From Sandaracinaceae bacterium (GTDB taxonomy: Bacteria > Myxococcota_A > Polyangia > Polyangiales > Sandaracinaceae): 64,000 bases of DNA. The notes beneath the pieces are model-generated. The model was not told the DNA's origin. It was given only the letters and a program-made list of their open reading frames with translations, and ran no database searches. Positions 38,194 to 48,389 of the stretch are shown here, piece after piece. Positions within the stretch are counted from its first letter, which is position 1. Each line of letters opens with the position of its first letter. Made by a program: the position numbers and the translations under genes. Location of the stretch: NCBI GenBank assembly GCA_019637095.1, contig JAHBWG010000009.1:62001-126000 (forward strand). The letters are read 5' to 3'.

Positions 38194-41154
38194 TCAGGCC
38201 ATGAAGTGGCGGCCGATGTGCAGCTTGATCGCGTCCTCGAACTCGTCCTCGCGCCCGCCGCGGTAGACCATCGAGGAGCCGATCTCGGCGGCGAGGATCG
38301 CCGCGCGGTACTTCGGCGGGAGCTTGGTGAGCCGCTCTGGCGACGCGCGCAGCAGCGCCGGCAGGTGCAAGAGGATCGCGCGCCGGTACGGCTCGGAGAG
38401 CGGCAGCTCGGGCCGCGCGCTGAAGAAGGCGAAGAGCCGCGCGTAGTTGGCGTTGATCTCCTTGCTGAGCTCGTCCGAGATCTCGGTGCAGAGCTTGCCG
38501 GTCTCGCGGTGCCGATCGAGGATCAGGCGCGCCTCGTCGCTCGCGCGCTTCTCGAGGATCTCGAGCACGCCCTTCACGTAGGCGGGCTTGTCGGCGAGGA
38601 ACTCCGCCTCGTCGAGCAAGAGGTTCGCGATGATCTCGTACGACGACGAGATCACGCCGCACTTGTTGGCCGAGGCGTCGCGCATGACGAGCACGCCTGC
38701 GCGCTGGAGCTCGACGCGCGCCGCCGGCGTGACGAAGGAGTTGGCGCCCTCGACGATCGCCTTGGCGGACGGGACACCGTCCGGGACGAAGCGCTGCCAG
38801 TTGTCCTTGTCGATCGTCTCGGGGCGCCCGCCGCCGGGGATGAAGAGGTCCGCGCGCACGTCGAAGATGAGCGAGCCCCACTCGCGCGAGAAGTCGTCGA
38901 GCGAGATCCACTCCTCACGCAGGGCGCCGCTCGCGTCGCGCGACACGCGCCGGTACTGCTCGCGCAGCCCGTCCACGCGGCTGCCCGTGCGGAACAGCAT
39001 GAACGCGCCCGGGTGCAGCGCCTCGGGGGAGAACGCGTGGAGATCCTGCGAGAGCAGGATCCGCTTCAGCTCGGCGTGGTCGGCGCCCTCGGGATCGCAG
39101 ACCGCCGCGGTGCCGTCGAGGATCAGCACGAGCTTGGCGAGCGGGCACCGCGCGAGGATCAGGCTCATCGCGTTGCCCGCGACGTCGCCGTTGGGCCCGC
39201 CCGTGAGCTTCACGGTGAAGGGCTGCGTGTGCATGTCGATGCCGAGCTCCTGCATCGTGATCTCGGCGAACTTCACGACGCCGGTCGAGGTGACCGCGAA
39301 CTCCTTGTGGTTGATGCCGACCCTCTTCGACGACATCACGCCGATCCCGAGGATGTACCCGCGCTGCTTGGAGATCTGCGCGATCTCCTCGATCATCGCG
39401 TCGTGCATGTTCTCGTCGGGGCCGAGCTCGATGGCCTCGTCCTCGCGGTAGTAGTCGACGACGGACGGGCTCTTCGCGACGCCGTCCTCGGTCACGTAGA
39501 TGTCGAGGAAGGCGTTGACGACGGATCGCTGCATCTTGTGTAGACGCAACGTCTCTTGCGGGCGCTCCTCCATCTCGAGCGCGTTCGCGTCCATCAGGAT
39601 GACGAGCTTGCTACCGCCCTCGTAGATGTCCTTGTTCTTCAGGTGCTGCGTGTGCGCGAGGACGAAGTTCTCGCGGAAGAGCGTGCGCGCGTTCGTGAGG
39701 AACTCGTCGTCGGAGCGACAGATCACCGTGCGCCAGCCGCCGCGCGCGATGTCGGAGAACCCGATGTGGAAGCCGAACGCGTAGCGCGTGAAGAAGAAGG
39801 TCACGCGGAACGGCAGATCCGGCGGGAGGTCGTCGGTGAACGCGGGCCCGAGATCGGTGAGGAAGGCCGGGTCGAGGCGGAACGCGAAGGCGGTCTTGTT
39901 CAAGACGAAGAAGTTCGTCTTGAGCGTGTGCTTGATGAACGCGAGGCAGCACCTGAAGACGTCGCGCCGCACGTCGTCGAGGTGCTTGTGGCCGGTGTTG
40001 TAGTCGCGCACCGCCCGCTCCGCTGCGGCGAGCCGCTCCTCCCACCGCGCCTCGCGATCGGGCAACGTCGGATCGAACCGCGTGTGGAACAGCTCGACCA
40101 TCTGCGCCGAGAGGCGGTGGTTGGCGGCGAACGCGTTGCGCACCTCCTCCCAGTCGAAGCGGTCCGGCTGCGCGTGCGCGAGCTGGGTGTGGCAGAACGC
40201 GCCGAACGCGCGCACGAGCGCGGTGTCCTCGCCGCTCATCTTCCCGGGCACGACGAGCTCGTGGTACTCGGGCGCGCTCGCCGACAGGATCTGCGTGTTG
40301 AAGAACTCGCGCTCGAGCCGCTCGGCGAGCGGCGAGCGGCCGGTGAGCTCTTCGCCGTTGCGCGGCCGCACGTAGAACGTCGCCACGACGTAGGGCTGCA
40401 CGCCGTTCGGGAGGTCGAGCACGTACGCGCGGTTGATCCCGAGATCGAGGCGGTTCACGACCTCGAGGATCTGGGCGAGGAAGCGCTTGTGCGGCGGGCT
40501 CGCGACGGCGAGCGAGACGCGCGTGAGCTTCGTCTCGTCGCGCACCGGCTCGACGTCGAAGAAGAGACCGCCGCGGCGCTGGCAGAGCTGGAGCAACCGC
40601 ACCGTCTGCGCGACGCGGCGCGAGGACGAGACCTCGACGTAGCTCGGGTTGTTGAGCCAGAGCACCGCGAGCTGCTGGTCGAGCTCGGCGAGGTCGAAGT
40701 CGGGGTAGTCCGAGACGAGCGTCGCGCGCGTGCGCGCGAGGAGCTCGCCGGGGATCGTCACGCCCGCCGCGAGGCCCTCGCGGATCTGCGCGTCCGTCTT
40801 GCAATCGAACTCGAAGCGCACGATCTCGAGCAGCCCGTCGGTGCCCGGCACCGGCTCGAACGAGTGGCCGACCATCGAGTACGAGATCGCGCGCTCGGCA
40901 CCGGTACGCAGCCGCAGCGTGCGGACCAGCGACCCGGGCGAGCTCTTCGTCGCGAGGATCAGCGCGTTCGGCCGATCGGAGAGGATCAGGTGCTCGTTGT
41001 TCTCCAGGGTGTGCAGCTCGCGGACGAGCATCCCCATCGCCTCGGGCTCATCGCGCATCGAGTCGATCGTGTACGGGCTCAGGTAGCGCTCGAGCCACGC
41101 ACGGTTCTTCTCGACCTGCAGGGCGAGCTCGGAGACGTTCAGGCTCAGGGTCAT
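38194..41154 (-). CDS. NAD-dependent glutamate dehydrogenase, large (GDH2-like, 986 aa)
   Basis: A large NAD-linked enzyme converting glutamate to 2-oxoglutarate and ammonia. The catalytic domain is in the C-terminal half, with FHIGFSDIARGGWR, the substrate region and the NAD-binding KLTGGPNGDVAGNAM. EGANSFVTPAAR and ASANKCGVISSSYE are conserved in large GDHs. At about 990 residues it belongs to the 115-kDa class, not the 180-kDa bacterial type. The first half (about 1-450) is an accessory region with ACT-like features. ATG at 41154. Confidence 0.9.
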   Translation of the reverse strand: MTLSLNVSELALQVEKNRAWLERYLSPYTIDSMRDEPEAMGMLVRELHTLENNEHLILSDRPNALILATKSSPGSLVRTLRLRTGAERAISYSMVGHSFEPVPGTDGLLEIVRFEFDCKTDAQIREGLAAGVTIPGELLARTRATLVSDYPDFDLAELDQQLAVLWLNNPSYVEVSSSRRVAQTVRLLQLCQRRGGLFFDVEPVRDETKLTRVSLAVASPPHKRFLAQILEVVNRLDLGINRAYVLDLPNGVQPYVVATFYVRPRNGEELTGRSPLAERLEREFFNTQILSASAPEYHELVVPGKMSGEDTALVRAFGAFCHTQLAHAQPDRFDWEEVRNAFAANHRLSAQMVELFHTRFDPTLPDREARWEERLAAAERAVRDYNTGHKHLDDVRRDVFRCCLAFIKHTLKTNFFVLNKTAFAFRLDPAFLTDLGPAFTDDLPPDLPFRVTFFFTRYAFGFHIGFSDIARGGWRTVICRSDDEFLTNARTLFRENFVLAHTQHLKNKDIYEGGSKLVILMDANALEMEERPQETLRLHKMQRSVVNAFLDIYVTEDGVAKSPSVVDYYREDEAIELGPDENMHDAMIEEIAQISKQRGYILGIGVMSSKRVGINHKEFAVTSTGVVKFAEITMQELGIDMHTQPFTVKLTGGPNGDVAGNAMSLILARCPLAKLVLILDGTAAVCDPEGADHAELKRILLSQDLHAFSPEALHPGAFMLFRTGSRVDGLREQYRRVSRDASGALREEWISLDDFSREWGSLIFDVRADLFIPGGGRPETIDKDNWQRFVPDGVPSAKAIVEGANSFVTPAARVELQRAGVLVMRDASANKCGVISSSYEIIANLLLDEAEFLADKPAYVKGVLEILEKRASDEARLILDRHRETGKLCTEISDELSKEINANYARLFAFFSARPELPLSEPYRRAILLHLPALLRASPERLTKLPPKYRAAILAAEIGSSMVYRGGREDEFEDAIKLHIGRHFMA

Positions 41155-41331
41155 CGGGTCCTCGGGTTGTCGTCGGCGCAGATCCCCCGGGACGCTCCAT
41201 ACCGCATCCACGCCGGGGCGTCGCCGCCGTGGTGTGCGAAGACCGATGCCGCAGAGCGGCACATCCTCTCGCCGCGTTGCGTCAATCCACGCCTCGACGC
41301 GCTGCGTCGTGCGCGCGGCGGACCGAGCGGG

Positions 41332-42975
41332 CTAGCGGCGTCGCCGGAGCACGAGCGCGAGCGCCGCGAGCGCGAAGAGCCCCGCGGGCGCGGGCGCGCT
41401 CGGCGTCGCGGCGCGGCACGAGCAGCCGTCGCTCGAGAGGCCACCGCTCGGCCCCGCGTCGACGCCAGCGTCGGGGGGAGCGCCGCCGTCGGTCGGCATC
41501 GGCGGCGTACCGGCGTCGGGCGTCGGCGGCGGGCCCGCGTCGACGTTCACGGGCGGCACGTCGAGCACGGTCACGCGGATCTGGATCTGCGCGTCGGGCG
41601 GGCCGCCTTGGCCGGGATCGCCGAACCACGCGACGCCCTCCTGCACGAGGTTGAAGAACTGCACGTACTCGCCGGGCGTGCTCGGCGCGCGCACGTCGAA
41701 GACGAAGCGGCCGCTCTCGCCGGGCGCCACGGCGCGATCGACGGTGGCCGCGCGGTTCGGTGCGACCCAGCCGTCGGCGGCGAGCGGGCTCGCGACGTCG
41801 CGCGGCTCGGTGGTGCCGAGGAACGTCGCGCCCGGGCTCCACGGCTCGGTGCCGGTGTTGCGCAGCTCGAGGTAGCCGTTGACGACCTCGCCGGGCGCGA
41901 GGTCGAACGGGTCGCGCGCGAGCGGGAAGGTCTGATGCACGTACGCGGCGCCGTAGTAGGAGCGCGGCGCGCCGGCGCGCAGGTCGTCGAGGCGGCGGTG
42001 CAGGTGATCGCCGGGGCACGAGGTCGACTGACCCGGGTGGTCGCGGTGGCCGAGCACGGTCGTGCTCGACGGCGTGATGCCGTAGAGGTCGCCGAGGCCG
42101 CGCACGAGGCCGGCGCCGCCGCTGATCATCTCCTCGGGCGGGACGTGCGGCGTCTCGATGCCGCCGCAGCTCGAGGAGTGGAAGCAGCCGATGAACGAGA
42201 TGCCGATGTTGCCGCTGTTGTGCCCGCCGACGTGCGCGCCGAGGTACTGGATCGGGCGGCCCTCCCAGAGCCGTCCGTCGATCGACACGAGGAAGTGGTA
42301 GCCGATGTCGCACCAGCCGCGGCTGTCCATGTGGTAGGCCTGGATGCCGCGCAGGCGCGAGGCCGGGTCGCCGCTGGGCTGGCTCACGGTGTGGTGGATC
42401 GCCATGCGGCGCTTGCTCGCGTCGCCGTCGGTGCAGCGCGTGGCGCGCGCGCCCCAGGTCTCGCGGGCGACGACGCCGAGCGCGGCGATCTCCGCGCGCA
42501 AGGGGAGGCGGTGCGCGGCGACGTCGGCGCGGCTGGGCGCGACGTCGGGCAGCGGGACGAGCGCGGACCAGGTGAGCTCCTCGATGGCGGCGTCGCGCGG
42601 GAGGCGCAGCTCGGCGACGCGCGCGAGGACGTCGAGGTCGGCACGCAAGACGAGTTGCGATCCTTCACGCCAGGTGACCTCGAGCGAGCGCCACGCGCCC
42701 GGCGCGCCGTCGTCGCCGAGGCCGCGCGCGAAGAGCGCGGGGGCCGGCGCGTCGGGGTCGGCGAGGACGAGCAGGGCGCCGATGCGGCTCGCGCCCAGCG
42801 GGGCGTCGAGCTCGGCGCGGACGAACGCGCCGTCCGCGGGGAGCGCGGCGATCGCGGCGGCGAACAGCGTCGCCTCGGGGATGTCGTCGGCCGGGGTCGG
42901 CAGCGCGGCGGGCGCCTCGGGCGAGCAGCCGGCCGCGAGCACGAGGGCGAGGAGAGCACGGTGGGAGCGACGCAT
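41332..42975 (-). CDS. PGRP-type N-acetylmuramoyl-L-alanine amidase with a MYXO-CTERM-like tail
   Basis: A lipobox-like signal (VLAAGC) starts the protein. The amidase_2/PGRP domain (about 165-330) has the likely zinc ligands in MAIHHTV (193-197 region) and GHRDHPGQ...CPG (H310, C320), with GYHF (226 region) as the catalytic Tyr. An NBR1-like Ig domain follows (FDLAPGEVVNGYLELRNTGT). After a Pro/Asp/Ala linker the C-terminus is DGCSC, a hydrophobic helix and RRRR, the layout of the MYXO-CTERM sorting signal. It probably acts on cell walls, perhaps of prey (inference). Confidence 0.87.
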   Translation of the reverse strand: MRRSHRALLALVLAAGCSPEAPAALPTPADDIPEATLFAAAIAALPADGAFVRAELDAPLGASRIGALLVLADPDAPAPALFARGLGDDGAPGAWRSLEVTWREGSQLVLRADLDVLARVAELRLPRDAAIEELTWSALVPLPDVAPSRADVAAHRLPLRAEIAALGVVARETWGARATRCTDGDASKRRMAIHHTVSQPSGDPASRLRGIQAYHMDSRGWCDIGYHFLVSIDGRLWEGRPIQYLGAHVGGHNSGNIGISFIGCFHSSSCGGIETPHVPPEEMISGGAGLVRGLGDLYGITPSSTTVLGHRDHPGQSTSCPGDHLHRRLDDLRAGAPRSYYGAAYVHQTFPLARDPFDLAPGEVVNGYLELRNTGTEPWSPGATFLGTTEPRDVASPLAADGWVAPNRAATVDRAVAPGESGRFVFDVRAPSTPGEYVQFFNLVQEGVAWFGDPGQGGPPDAQIQIRVTVLDVPPVNVDAGPPPTPDAGTPPMPTDGGAPPDAGVDAGPSGGLSSDGCSCRAATPSAPAPAGLFALAALALVLRRRR

Positions 42976-43160
42976 TCGGGGTTCCGCTCAGCATACACCG
43001 TGCCCACGCGCGCGCGCCGCGGGGTGCGGACTCGAGATCGCACTCGCCCGGCGATTGCATCGCGCGAGCGGGCGGAACGGCCCCCGATCGCACAGATCCT
43101 GGACGAGGGGCCCCGTCCTCGGCCGGACCCGCGCGGAGCGCGCCGCGCGCCGGCGCGGGC

Positions 43161-44309
43161 TCACTCGAGGATGCGGCGCGCGATGGCCTCCATCGGCGCC
43201 GCGTACGAGTCCTGGCAGACCGAGCCGACGACCACGCGCGCGCCGCGCGCCTCGAGGTCGCGCGCGACCTCGACGAGGCGGACGGGCGGGAACGCGATGC
43301 CGCGGCCCGGGACGTTGCACGACGGGACGAGGCGAGAGGGCAAGGCGGGGTCGAGGCGCTCGACCATGCGCGGGTCCCGGACGTCCTCGGGGCCGACGAG
43401 GCGATCCCAGTCGACGGGCCCGACGGGCGAGGGCTCGAGGTCGACGGGCACGCCGGCGAGGACGGCGTAGAGCAACCGCGACGGCTGGCGCCGCAGCCCG
43501 GCGAGCCCATCGACGTACCGCGCGACGGGGTGCACGGCCTCGCGGTGGACGAAGCAACGCAAGTTGAGGTCGGTCGCGCCGTAGCGCGGGTGGTCGAGCA
43601 TCATGAGGTCCGGGTCGAGGAGCGCGCAGTCGTCCTCGTCCGAGAGGATCACGACGCCGAGCAGGGAGTCGCGGCGCACGAGCCCGTCGTTCGCGCCGTC
43701 GGCGTGCCCAGGCGTGTCGCGGAAGAAGCGCGGCGGCGCGTACCCGTCGGCCGTCCACTCCGTCGGCCGCGCCGGAGTGAGCGCCTTGAGCGCGGCCTCG
43801 AGCTGCTGCTCCAAGCCGCAGCCGCTCGTCCCGACGTTGGTGACGCACGCGAGCTCCACGCCGGACGCCTCCGGCGAGTTGGCCGGATCGAACGCGAGCA
43901 CCGCGGGATAGCTCGCGCGGCAGCCCGGGAGCTCGGTGCGCCCGCGCGTCTGGAGGATCCCATCTCGGCCGAAGTCGCCGTGCCCGCAGGTCGGGACCGT
44001 GTGCCCGCCGACCCCCATGTCCGTCGTGACGACGCCGATCTGGAGGCTGTGGAGCGGGCGCGCGTCTGGCGTTCCGTCGCCGTCGAGATCGCCCGTCAGG
44101 AGCGCCCGGGTCAGCCCGGGCAGCGCCGCCGCGAACGACGCCTGCTTCTCCGCCATCGACCCCGCGTCGTCGATCACGAACAGGAGGTCGACGTCGTCGG
44201 CGCGGGGCGGCGGGGGGCCCGCGTCGCGGCGCACCGCGCCCGCGTCCGCCGCCGGGTCGACCGTGCAGCTCGTCAGCGCGAGCGCGTACGCGAGGGTGAG
44301 CCGCCGCAT
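43161..44309 (-). CDS. VWA-domain lipoprotein, 382 aa
   Basis: A lipoprotein signal (ALTSC) is followed by a von Willebrand A domain starting VDLLFVIDDAGSM, a variant MIDAS motif (usually DxSxS; here D-D-A-G-S). Further Cys pairs (PTCGHGDFG, TNVGTSGCG, CQDSY) suggest disulfides. The family is common among myxobacterial surface proteins and may bind metal and ligands. The ATG lies 7 bases after TACCCT and is also preceded by GGAGG. Confidence 0.82.
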   Translation of the reverse strand: MRRLTLAYALALTSCTVDPAADAGAVRRDAGPPPPRADDVDLLFVIDDAGSMAEKQASFAAALPGLTRALLTGDLDGDGTPDARPLHSLQIGVVTTDMGVGGHTVPTCGHGDFGRDGILQTRGRTELPGCRASYPAVLAFDPANSPEASGVELACVTNVGTSGCGLEQQLEAALKALTPARPTEWTADGYAPPRFFRDTPGHADGANDGLVRRDSLLGVVILSDEDDCALLDPDLMMLDHPRYGATDLNLRCFVHREAVHPVARYVDGLAGLRRQPSRLLYAVLAGVPVDLEPSPVGPVDWDRLVGPEDVRDPRMVERLDPALPSRLVPSCNVPGRGIAFPPVRLVEVARDLEARGARVVVGSVCQDSYAAPMEAIARRILE

Positions 44310-44342
44310 CGCCTCCAGGGTAACGCGAGCGTGGGCTCGACA

Positions 44343-45602
44343 TCACGGCGGCAGCGCCTCGCGGCGCCGCGCGAGGTAGCGGCGCTCGACCTCGTTGGTC
44401 GCGAGCGCGAGGGCGTCGTCGTACGCGCGCCGCGCGTCCGCGAAGCGCCCGGCGCGGCGCAGCAGGTCGGCGCGCGCGGCCGGCAAGAGGTGATAGCGCG
44501 CGAGCGCGCCGCGCGCGTCGAGCGCCTCGATGCGCCGCAGGCCCTCCGCGAGATCGCCCGCCATCGCGACCGCGACCGCGTGGTTGAGCTCGACGACCGG
44601 CGAGGGCGCGACGCGCGCGTGGATCGCGTAGAGCGCGGCGATCTGACGCCAGTCCGTGTCCGCGGCCCGCGCGGCGCGCGCGTGGAGCGCCGCGACCGCG
44701 GCCTGGAGCGCGTACGCGCGCGGGGGTCGCGCCGCCAGCGACGCGTCGACGAGCGGCAGCGCGCGCGCGATCGCGGCGTGGTCCCAGCGCGTGCGGTCTT
44801 GCTCCTCGAGCACCACGAGCTCGCCGTCCGGGCCGACCCGCGCGTCGCGGCGCGCGTCGGTGAGGAGCATCAACGCCAACAGGCCCTTGGGCTCCGTCTC
44901 GTCGGGCAGGAGCTGCGCGACGAGCTCGGCGAGGCGCAAGCCCTCGGCGCAGAGCTCGTGGCGCACGAGCGCGTCGCCTGCGCTCGCCGCGTAGCCCTCG
45001 TTGAAGACGAGGTAGAGCGTGTGCAGCACCGCCTCGAGCCGCGCGCCGAGCTCGTCCGCCTCGGGCACGCGATAGGGGATCTTCGCGGCGGCGATCTTCT
45101 TCTGCACGCGCACGATGCGTTGCGCCATCGTGCGCGGGTCGAGGAGGAACGCGCGCGCGATCTCCTCCGTGGTGAGGCCGCAGACGGTGCGCAGGGTGAG
45201 CGCGATCTGCGCGTCGGGCGCGAGCGCCGGGTGGCAGCAGGTGAAGACGAGGCGCAGGAGATCGTCGCGCAGCGCGTCCTTGAGGAGCGCGTCCGGGCTC
45301 GGCGCGAAGGCGCCCTCGACCGCGGCGACCGCCGTCAGCTCCGCTTGCTTGTCGCGATAGCGAGCGCTCCGCCGGATGCGGTCGATCGCCTTGTTGCGCG
45401 CCGCGCGCAGGATCCACGCGCGCGGCTCGGCGGGGACGCCCTCCTCCGGCCACTGGGCGAGCGCCGCCTCGAACGCGTCCTGCACCACCTCCTCGGCGCG
45501 CGCGAAGTCGCCGAGGAGGCGGATCAGGGGCGCGATGATGCGACCGTGCTCTTCGCGATAGAGCCGCTCGATCCGCGCGCCGACGTCCGGCGTGACGCTC
45601 AC
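44343..45602 (-). CDS. ECF42-type RNA polymerase sigma factor, 419 aa
   Basis: Sigma domains 2 and 4 are in the first 180 residues (FARAEEVVQDAFEAALAQW, then ALTLRTVCGLTTEEIARAF). The long TPR-like C-terminal extension is the mark of the ECF42 group, which is regulated through this extension instead of an anti-sigma factor and is genetically linked to DGPF/YCII proteins. The linked gene is 9 bases upstream. The GTG start at 45602 is preceded by that gene's stop. No anti-sigma is visible. Confidence 0.92.
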   Translation of the reverse strand: MSVTPDVGARIERLYREEHGRIIAPLIRLLGDFARAEEVVQDAFEAALAQWPEEGVPAEPRAWILRAARNKAIDRIRRSARYRDKQAELTAVAAVEGAFAPSPDALLKDALRDDLLRLVFTCCHPALAPDAQIALTLRTVCGLTTEEIARAFLLDPRTMAQRIVRVQKKIAAAKIPYRVPEADELGARLEAVLHTLYLVFNEGYAASAGDALVRHELCAEGLRLAELVAQLLPDETEPKGLLALMLLTDARRDARVGPDGELVVLEEQDRTRWDHAAIARALPLVDASLAARPPRAYALQAAVAALHARAARAADTDWRQIAALYAIHARVAPSPVVELNHAVAVAMAGDLAEGLRRIEALDARGALARYHLLPAARADLLRRAGRFADARRAYDDALALATNEVERRYLARRREALPP

Positions 45603-45611
45603 CTCGGCGCG

Positions 45612-45974
45612 CTACATGCCGCCCTGGTCGAAGACCATGACGGGGCGGACCTCGACGGTCCCGATGCGCGCGGCGGGGATGCGCGCGGCGATCGCGATCG
45701 CCTCGTCGAGATCCTTGGCGTCGATCAGGTAGTAGCCGCCGAGCTGCTCCTTGGTCTCGGCGAACGGCCCGTCCGTCGTGACGACCTTGCCGTCCTTCAC
45801 GCGCACGCTCGTCGCGGTCGCGACCGGCTGGAGCGCGTCGCCGGCCTTGAAGTGGCCGCTCTTGACGATGCCCTCGGTGAAGGCGTGGTACTCGGCGAAC
45901 ACGCGGCCCTGCTCCTCGGGCGACATGTCGTTCATCAGGCGCTCGTTCTCGTAGATCATCAGCAGATAGTTCAT
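45612..45974 (-). CDS. DGPF/YCII-related protein, 120 aa
   Basis: The protein has the YCII-related fold: MNYLLMIYENE at the start and the signature TDGPFAETKEQLGGYYLID around residues 67-85. Such DGPF proteins are the constant partners of ECF42 sigma factors and are often their targets; the biochemical role is unsettled. A strong AAGGAGG site precedes the ATG. With the sigma factor it forms a two-gene operon in the gap after murB. Confidence 0.92.
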   Translation of the reverse strand: MNYLLMIYENERLMNDMSPEEQGRVFAEYHAFTEGIVKSGHFKAGDALQPVATATSVRVKDGKVVTTDGPFAETKEQLGGYYLIDAKDLDEAIAIAARIPAARIGTVEVRPVMVFDQGGM

Positions 45975-46065
45975 GGCTTCTCGCCTCCTTCGCCCCCCGG
46001 TCGAACGAGCGAGGCGCCGATCGACAGGTCGCGCGCCATCGTACGAGAAAAAGTGGCGACGAGGA

Positions 46066-47082
46066 TCACTCCCAGAGGACGGGCTCGCGCTCGAGGGTCA
46101 CGCCGAAGCGGGCGTGGACGGTCGCGCAGATCTCGTCGGCGAGGGCGAGGAGCGCGGCGGTGCTGCCGCCGCCGTGGTGCACGAGGGCGAGCGCGTGCGC
46201 GGTGCTCAGGCCGACCGCGCCGCGACGGGTGCCCTTGGCGAAGCCGGCCTCCTCGACCAGCCAGCCGGCGGCGAGCTTCACGCGGCCGTCCGGGGTCGGC
46301 CAGCGCGGCATGGGGCGCGACGATGCCGCCGCGACCGCGTCGGCGAGCTCGGGCGCGACGACCGGGTTCGTGAAGAAGGAGCCGGCGCTGCGGCGGTTCG
46401 GATCGCCGGCGTCGATCACCATGCTCTTCTTGCGCCGGAGCGCGATCACCACGTCGCGCACGGTAGCGAGGTCCGGCGCGGCGTGCCCCTCGAGCGCGCT
46501 CGTGAGCTCGGCGTAGCGCAGCGCGGGCGCGCCGCCCGGCCGGAGCGCGAAGGTGACCTCGAGCACGACCCACCGCTCGGGCTCGCGCTTGAAGCGCGAG
46601 TCGCGGTAGCCGAACGCGCACTCGGCGGCCGGCAGCGTCCGCTCCTCCTGCAGGGCGCGATCGAGGACGCGCACGGTGGTGATCGTCTCGGCGACCTCTT
46701 GGCCGTAAGCGCCGACGTTCTGGATCGGGGTCGCGCCCGCGCGGCCGGGGATGCCGCTCAGGCACTCGAGGCCGGCGAGCCCGCGCGCGACCGTCGCGGC
46801 GACGAGCGCGTCCCACGGCTCGCCGGCGGCGGCGGTGACGACGCCCCCGTCGAACCGCAAGCCTCGTTGCGCCATCTCGATCACCAGGCCGTCGAAGCCG
46901 GCGTCGGCGACGACGAGGTTGCTGCCGCCGCCGAGCAGCCGCGCGTCGAGGCCGCGCGCCGCCGCCCACGCGAGCGCCTCGAGCACCGTCCGCTCGTCGG
47001 TCGCCTCGACGAAGAAGCGCGCCTCACCGCCGAGCTCGAGGCTCGTGCGCGGCGCGAGCGGGACGTGCTCGAGGAGGATCAC
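46066..47082 (-). CDS. murB: UDP-N-acetylenolpyruvoylglucosamine reductase MurB
   Basis: FAD/NADPH enzyme that completes UDP-N-acetylmuramate synthesis for peptidoglycan. [13 protein letters not shown] (FAD binding), [27 protein letters not shown] and SAGSFFTNP are family blocks; the Ser in SAGSFF is the proton donor. The length of 338 residues fits type I MurB. The start is GTG at 47082, overlapping the serS stop codon by 4 bases, so the genes are coupled. Confidence 0.95.
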   Translation of the reverse strand: MILLEHVPLAPRTSLELGGEARFFVEATDERTVLEALAWAAARGLDARLLGGGSNLVVADAGFDGLVIEMAQRGLRFDGGVVTAAAGEPWDALVAATVARGLAGLECLSGIPGRAGATPIQNVGAYGQEVAETITTVRVLDRALQEERTLPAAECAFGYRDSRFKREPERWVVLEVTFALRPGGAPALRYAELTSALEGHAAPDLATVRDVVIALRRKKSMVIDAGDPNRRSAGSFFTNPVVAPELADAVAAASSRPMPRWPTPDGRVKLAAGWLVEEAGFAKGTRRGAVGLSTAHALALVHHGGGSTAALLALADEICATVHARFGVTLEREPVLWE

Positions 47083-48389
47083 GCCGGGCCGACGCGCTCG
47101 AGCCCGCCGAGGTAGGGGCGCAGCGCGTCCGGCACGCGCACCGAGCCGTCGGCGCGCTGGTACTGCTCGAGGATCGCGACGAGCGTGCGGCCGATCGCGA
47201 GGCCCGAGCCGTTCAGCGTGTGCACGAACCGCGGCTTGTCGCCGGCGGCCGGCCGGAAGCGCAGCTCCGCGCGGCGCGCCTGGAAGTCGCCGAACCAGGA
47301 GCAGCTCGAGATCTCGCGGAACTTGTCTTGCCCGGGCAGCCAGACCTCGAGGTCGTAGGTCTTGTGCGAGCCGAACCCGAGGTCCGCGGTGCACAGCGCG
47401 ACCTTGCGGTAGTGCAGGCCCAGGCGCTGGAGCACCACCTCGGCGTGCCCGGTGAGGGCCTCGAGCTGGGCGAGGCCGTCCTCGGGCGCGCACAGGCAGA
47501 CGAGCTCGACCTTGTCGAACTGGTGCTGCCGGATGAGGCCGCGCGTGTCCTTGCCGTAGGCGCCCGCCTCGCTGCGGAAGCACGGCGTGTAGGCGGTGTA
47601 GCGGCGCGGCAGCGCGCCCGGCTCGAGGATCTCGCCCGCGTGCAGGTTCGTGAGCTGCACCTCGGCGGTCGGCGAGAGGAACTGGCGCACGCGCTCGCCC
47701 TCCGGCGCGTCCTCGAGGCGGCCGACCTGGAACACGTCCGCCTCGAACTTCGGGAGCTGCCCCGTGCCGTGGAGCGCCCGCTCGTTGACGATCGCGGGCG
47801 GCCAGACCTCCTCGTAGCCGTGCTCGCTCGTGTGCAGATCGAGCATGAACGCCATCAGCGCGCGCTCGAGCCGCGCGCCGGCGCCGCGCAGCACCGTGAA
47901 GCGCGCGCCCGCGATCTTCGCGCCGCGCTCGAAGTCGAGGATGCCGAGCGCGGTGCCGAGCTCCGCGTGGTCCTTGGGCGCGAAGTCGAACGCGGGCCGC
48001 TCGCCCCACGTCGTGAGCACGACGTTGTCGTGCTCGCCCGCGCCGACGGGCACGCTCGGATCCGGGAGGTTCGGCAGGTGGAGGATCCGCGCCTCGAGAT
48101 CGGCGAGCACCTTCGTGAGCGCGGCCTCGAGCTCCTTGATCTCGGCGCCGAGCGCCTTGAGCGCGTCGCGCTTGGCGGCGAACTGCGGGCTCTTCTTTTC
48201 GGTCGAGGCCATCGCCTCGCTCGCCGCGTTCTTCTCGGCGCGCATGCGCTCGGTGCGCGTGATGAGCGCGCGGCGCTCGGCGGCGAGCGCGTCGATACGC
48301 TCGAGCGGCTCGGTCGCGCCCGGCCCGCGGGTCGCGAGCCGCGCGCGGACGGTGTCGAAGTCGTCGGTGACCGTGCGCAGGTCCAGCAT
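47079..48389 (-). CDS. serS: Seryl-tRNA synthetase
   Basis: Class II synthetase charging tRNA-Ser. The N-terminal coiled-coil arm (about 1-110) starts MLDLRTV and grips the tRNA; the catalytic domain has motif 2 in [21 protein letters not shown] and motif 3 in [16 protein letters not shown]. At 436 residues it is complete. The ATG at 48389 has a TATAGC box 6 bases upstream within the 34-base divergent gap, and murB follows with overlap. Confidence 0.96.
   Translation of the reverse strand: MLDLRTVTDDFDTVRARLATRGPGATEPLERIDALAAERRALITRTERMRAEKNAASEAMASTEKKSPQFAAKRDALKALGAEIKELEAALTKVLADLEARILHLPNLPDPSVPVGAGEHDNVVLTTWGERPAFDFAPKDHAELGTALGILDFERGAKIAGARFTVLRGAGARLERALMAFMLDLHTSEHGYEEVWPPAIVNERALHGTGQLPKFEADVFQVGRLEDAPEGERVRQFLSPTAEVQLTNLHAGEILEPGALPRRYTAYTPCFRSEAGAYGKDTRGLIRQHQFDKVELVCLCAPEDGLAQLEALTGHAEVVLQRLGLHYRKVALCTADLGFGSHKTYDLEVWLPGQDKFREISSCSWFGDFQARRAELRFRPAAGDKPRFVHTLNGSGLAIGRTLVAILEQYQRADGSVRVPDALRPYLGGLERVGPA

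Noticed and set aside
39556-43470. A 1304-codon open frame on the plus strand
   Set aside because: It lies antisense to the large glutamate dehydrogenase and the PGRP amidase, both clear by motif. Its composition is that of a shadow frame.
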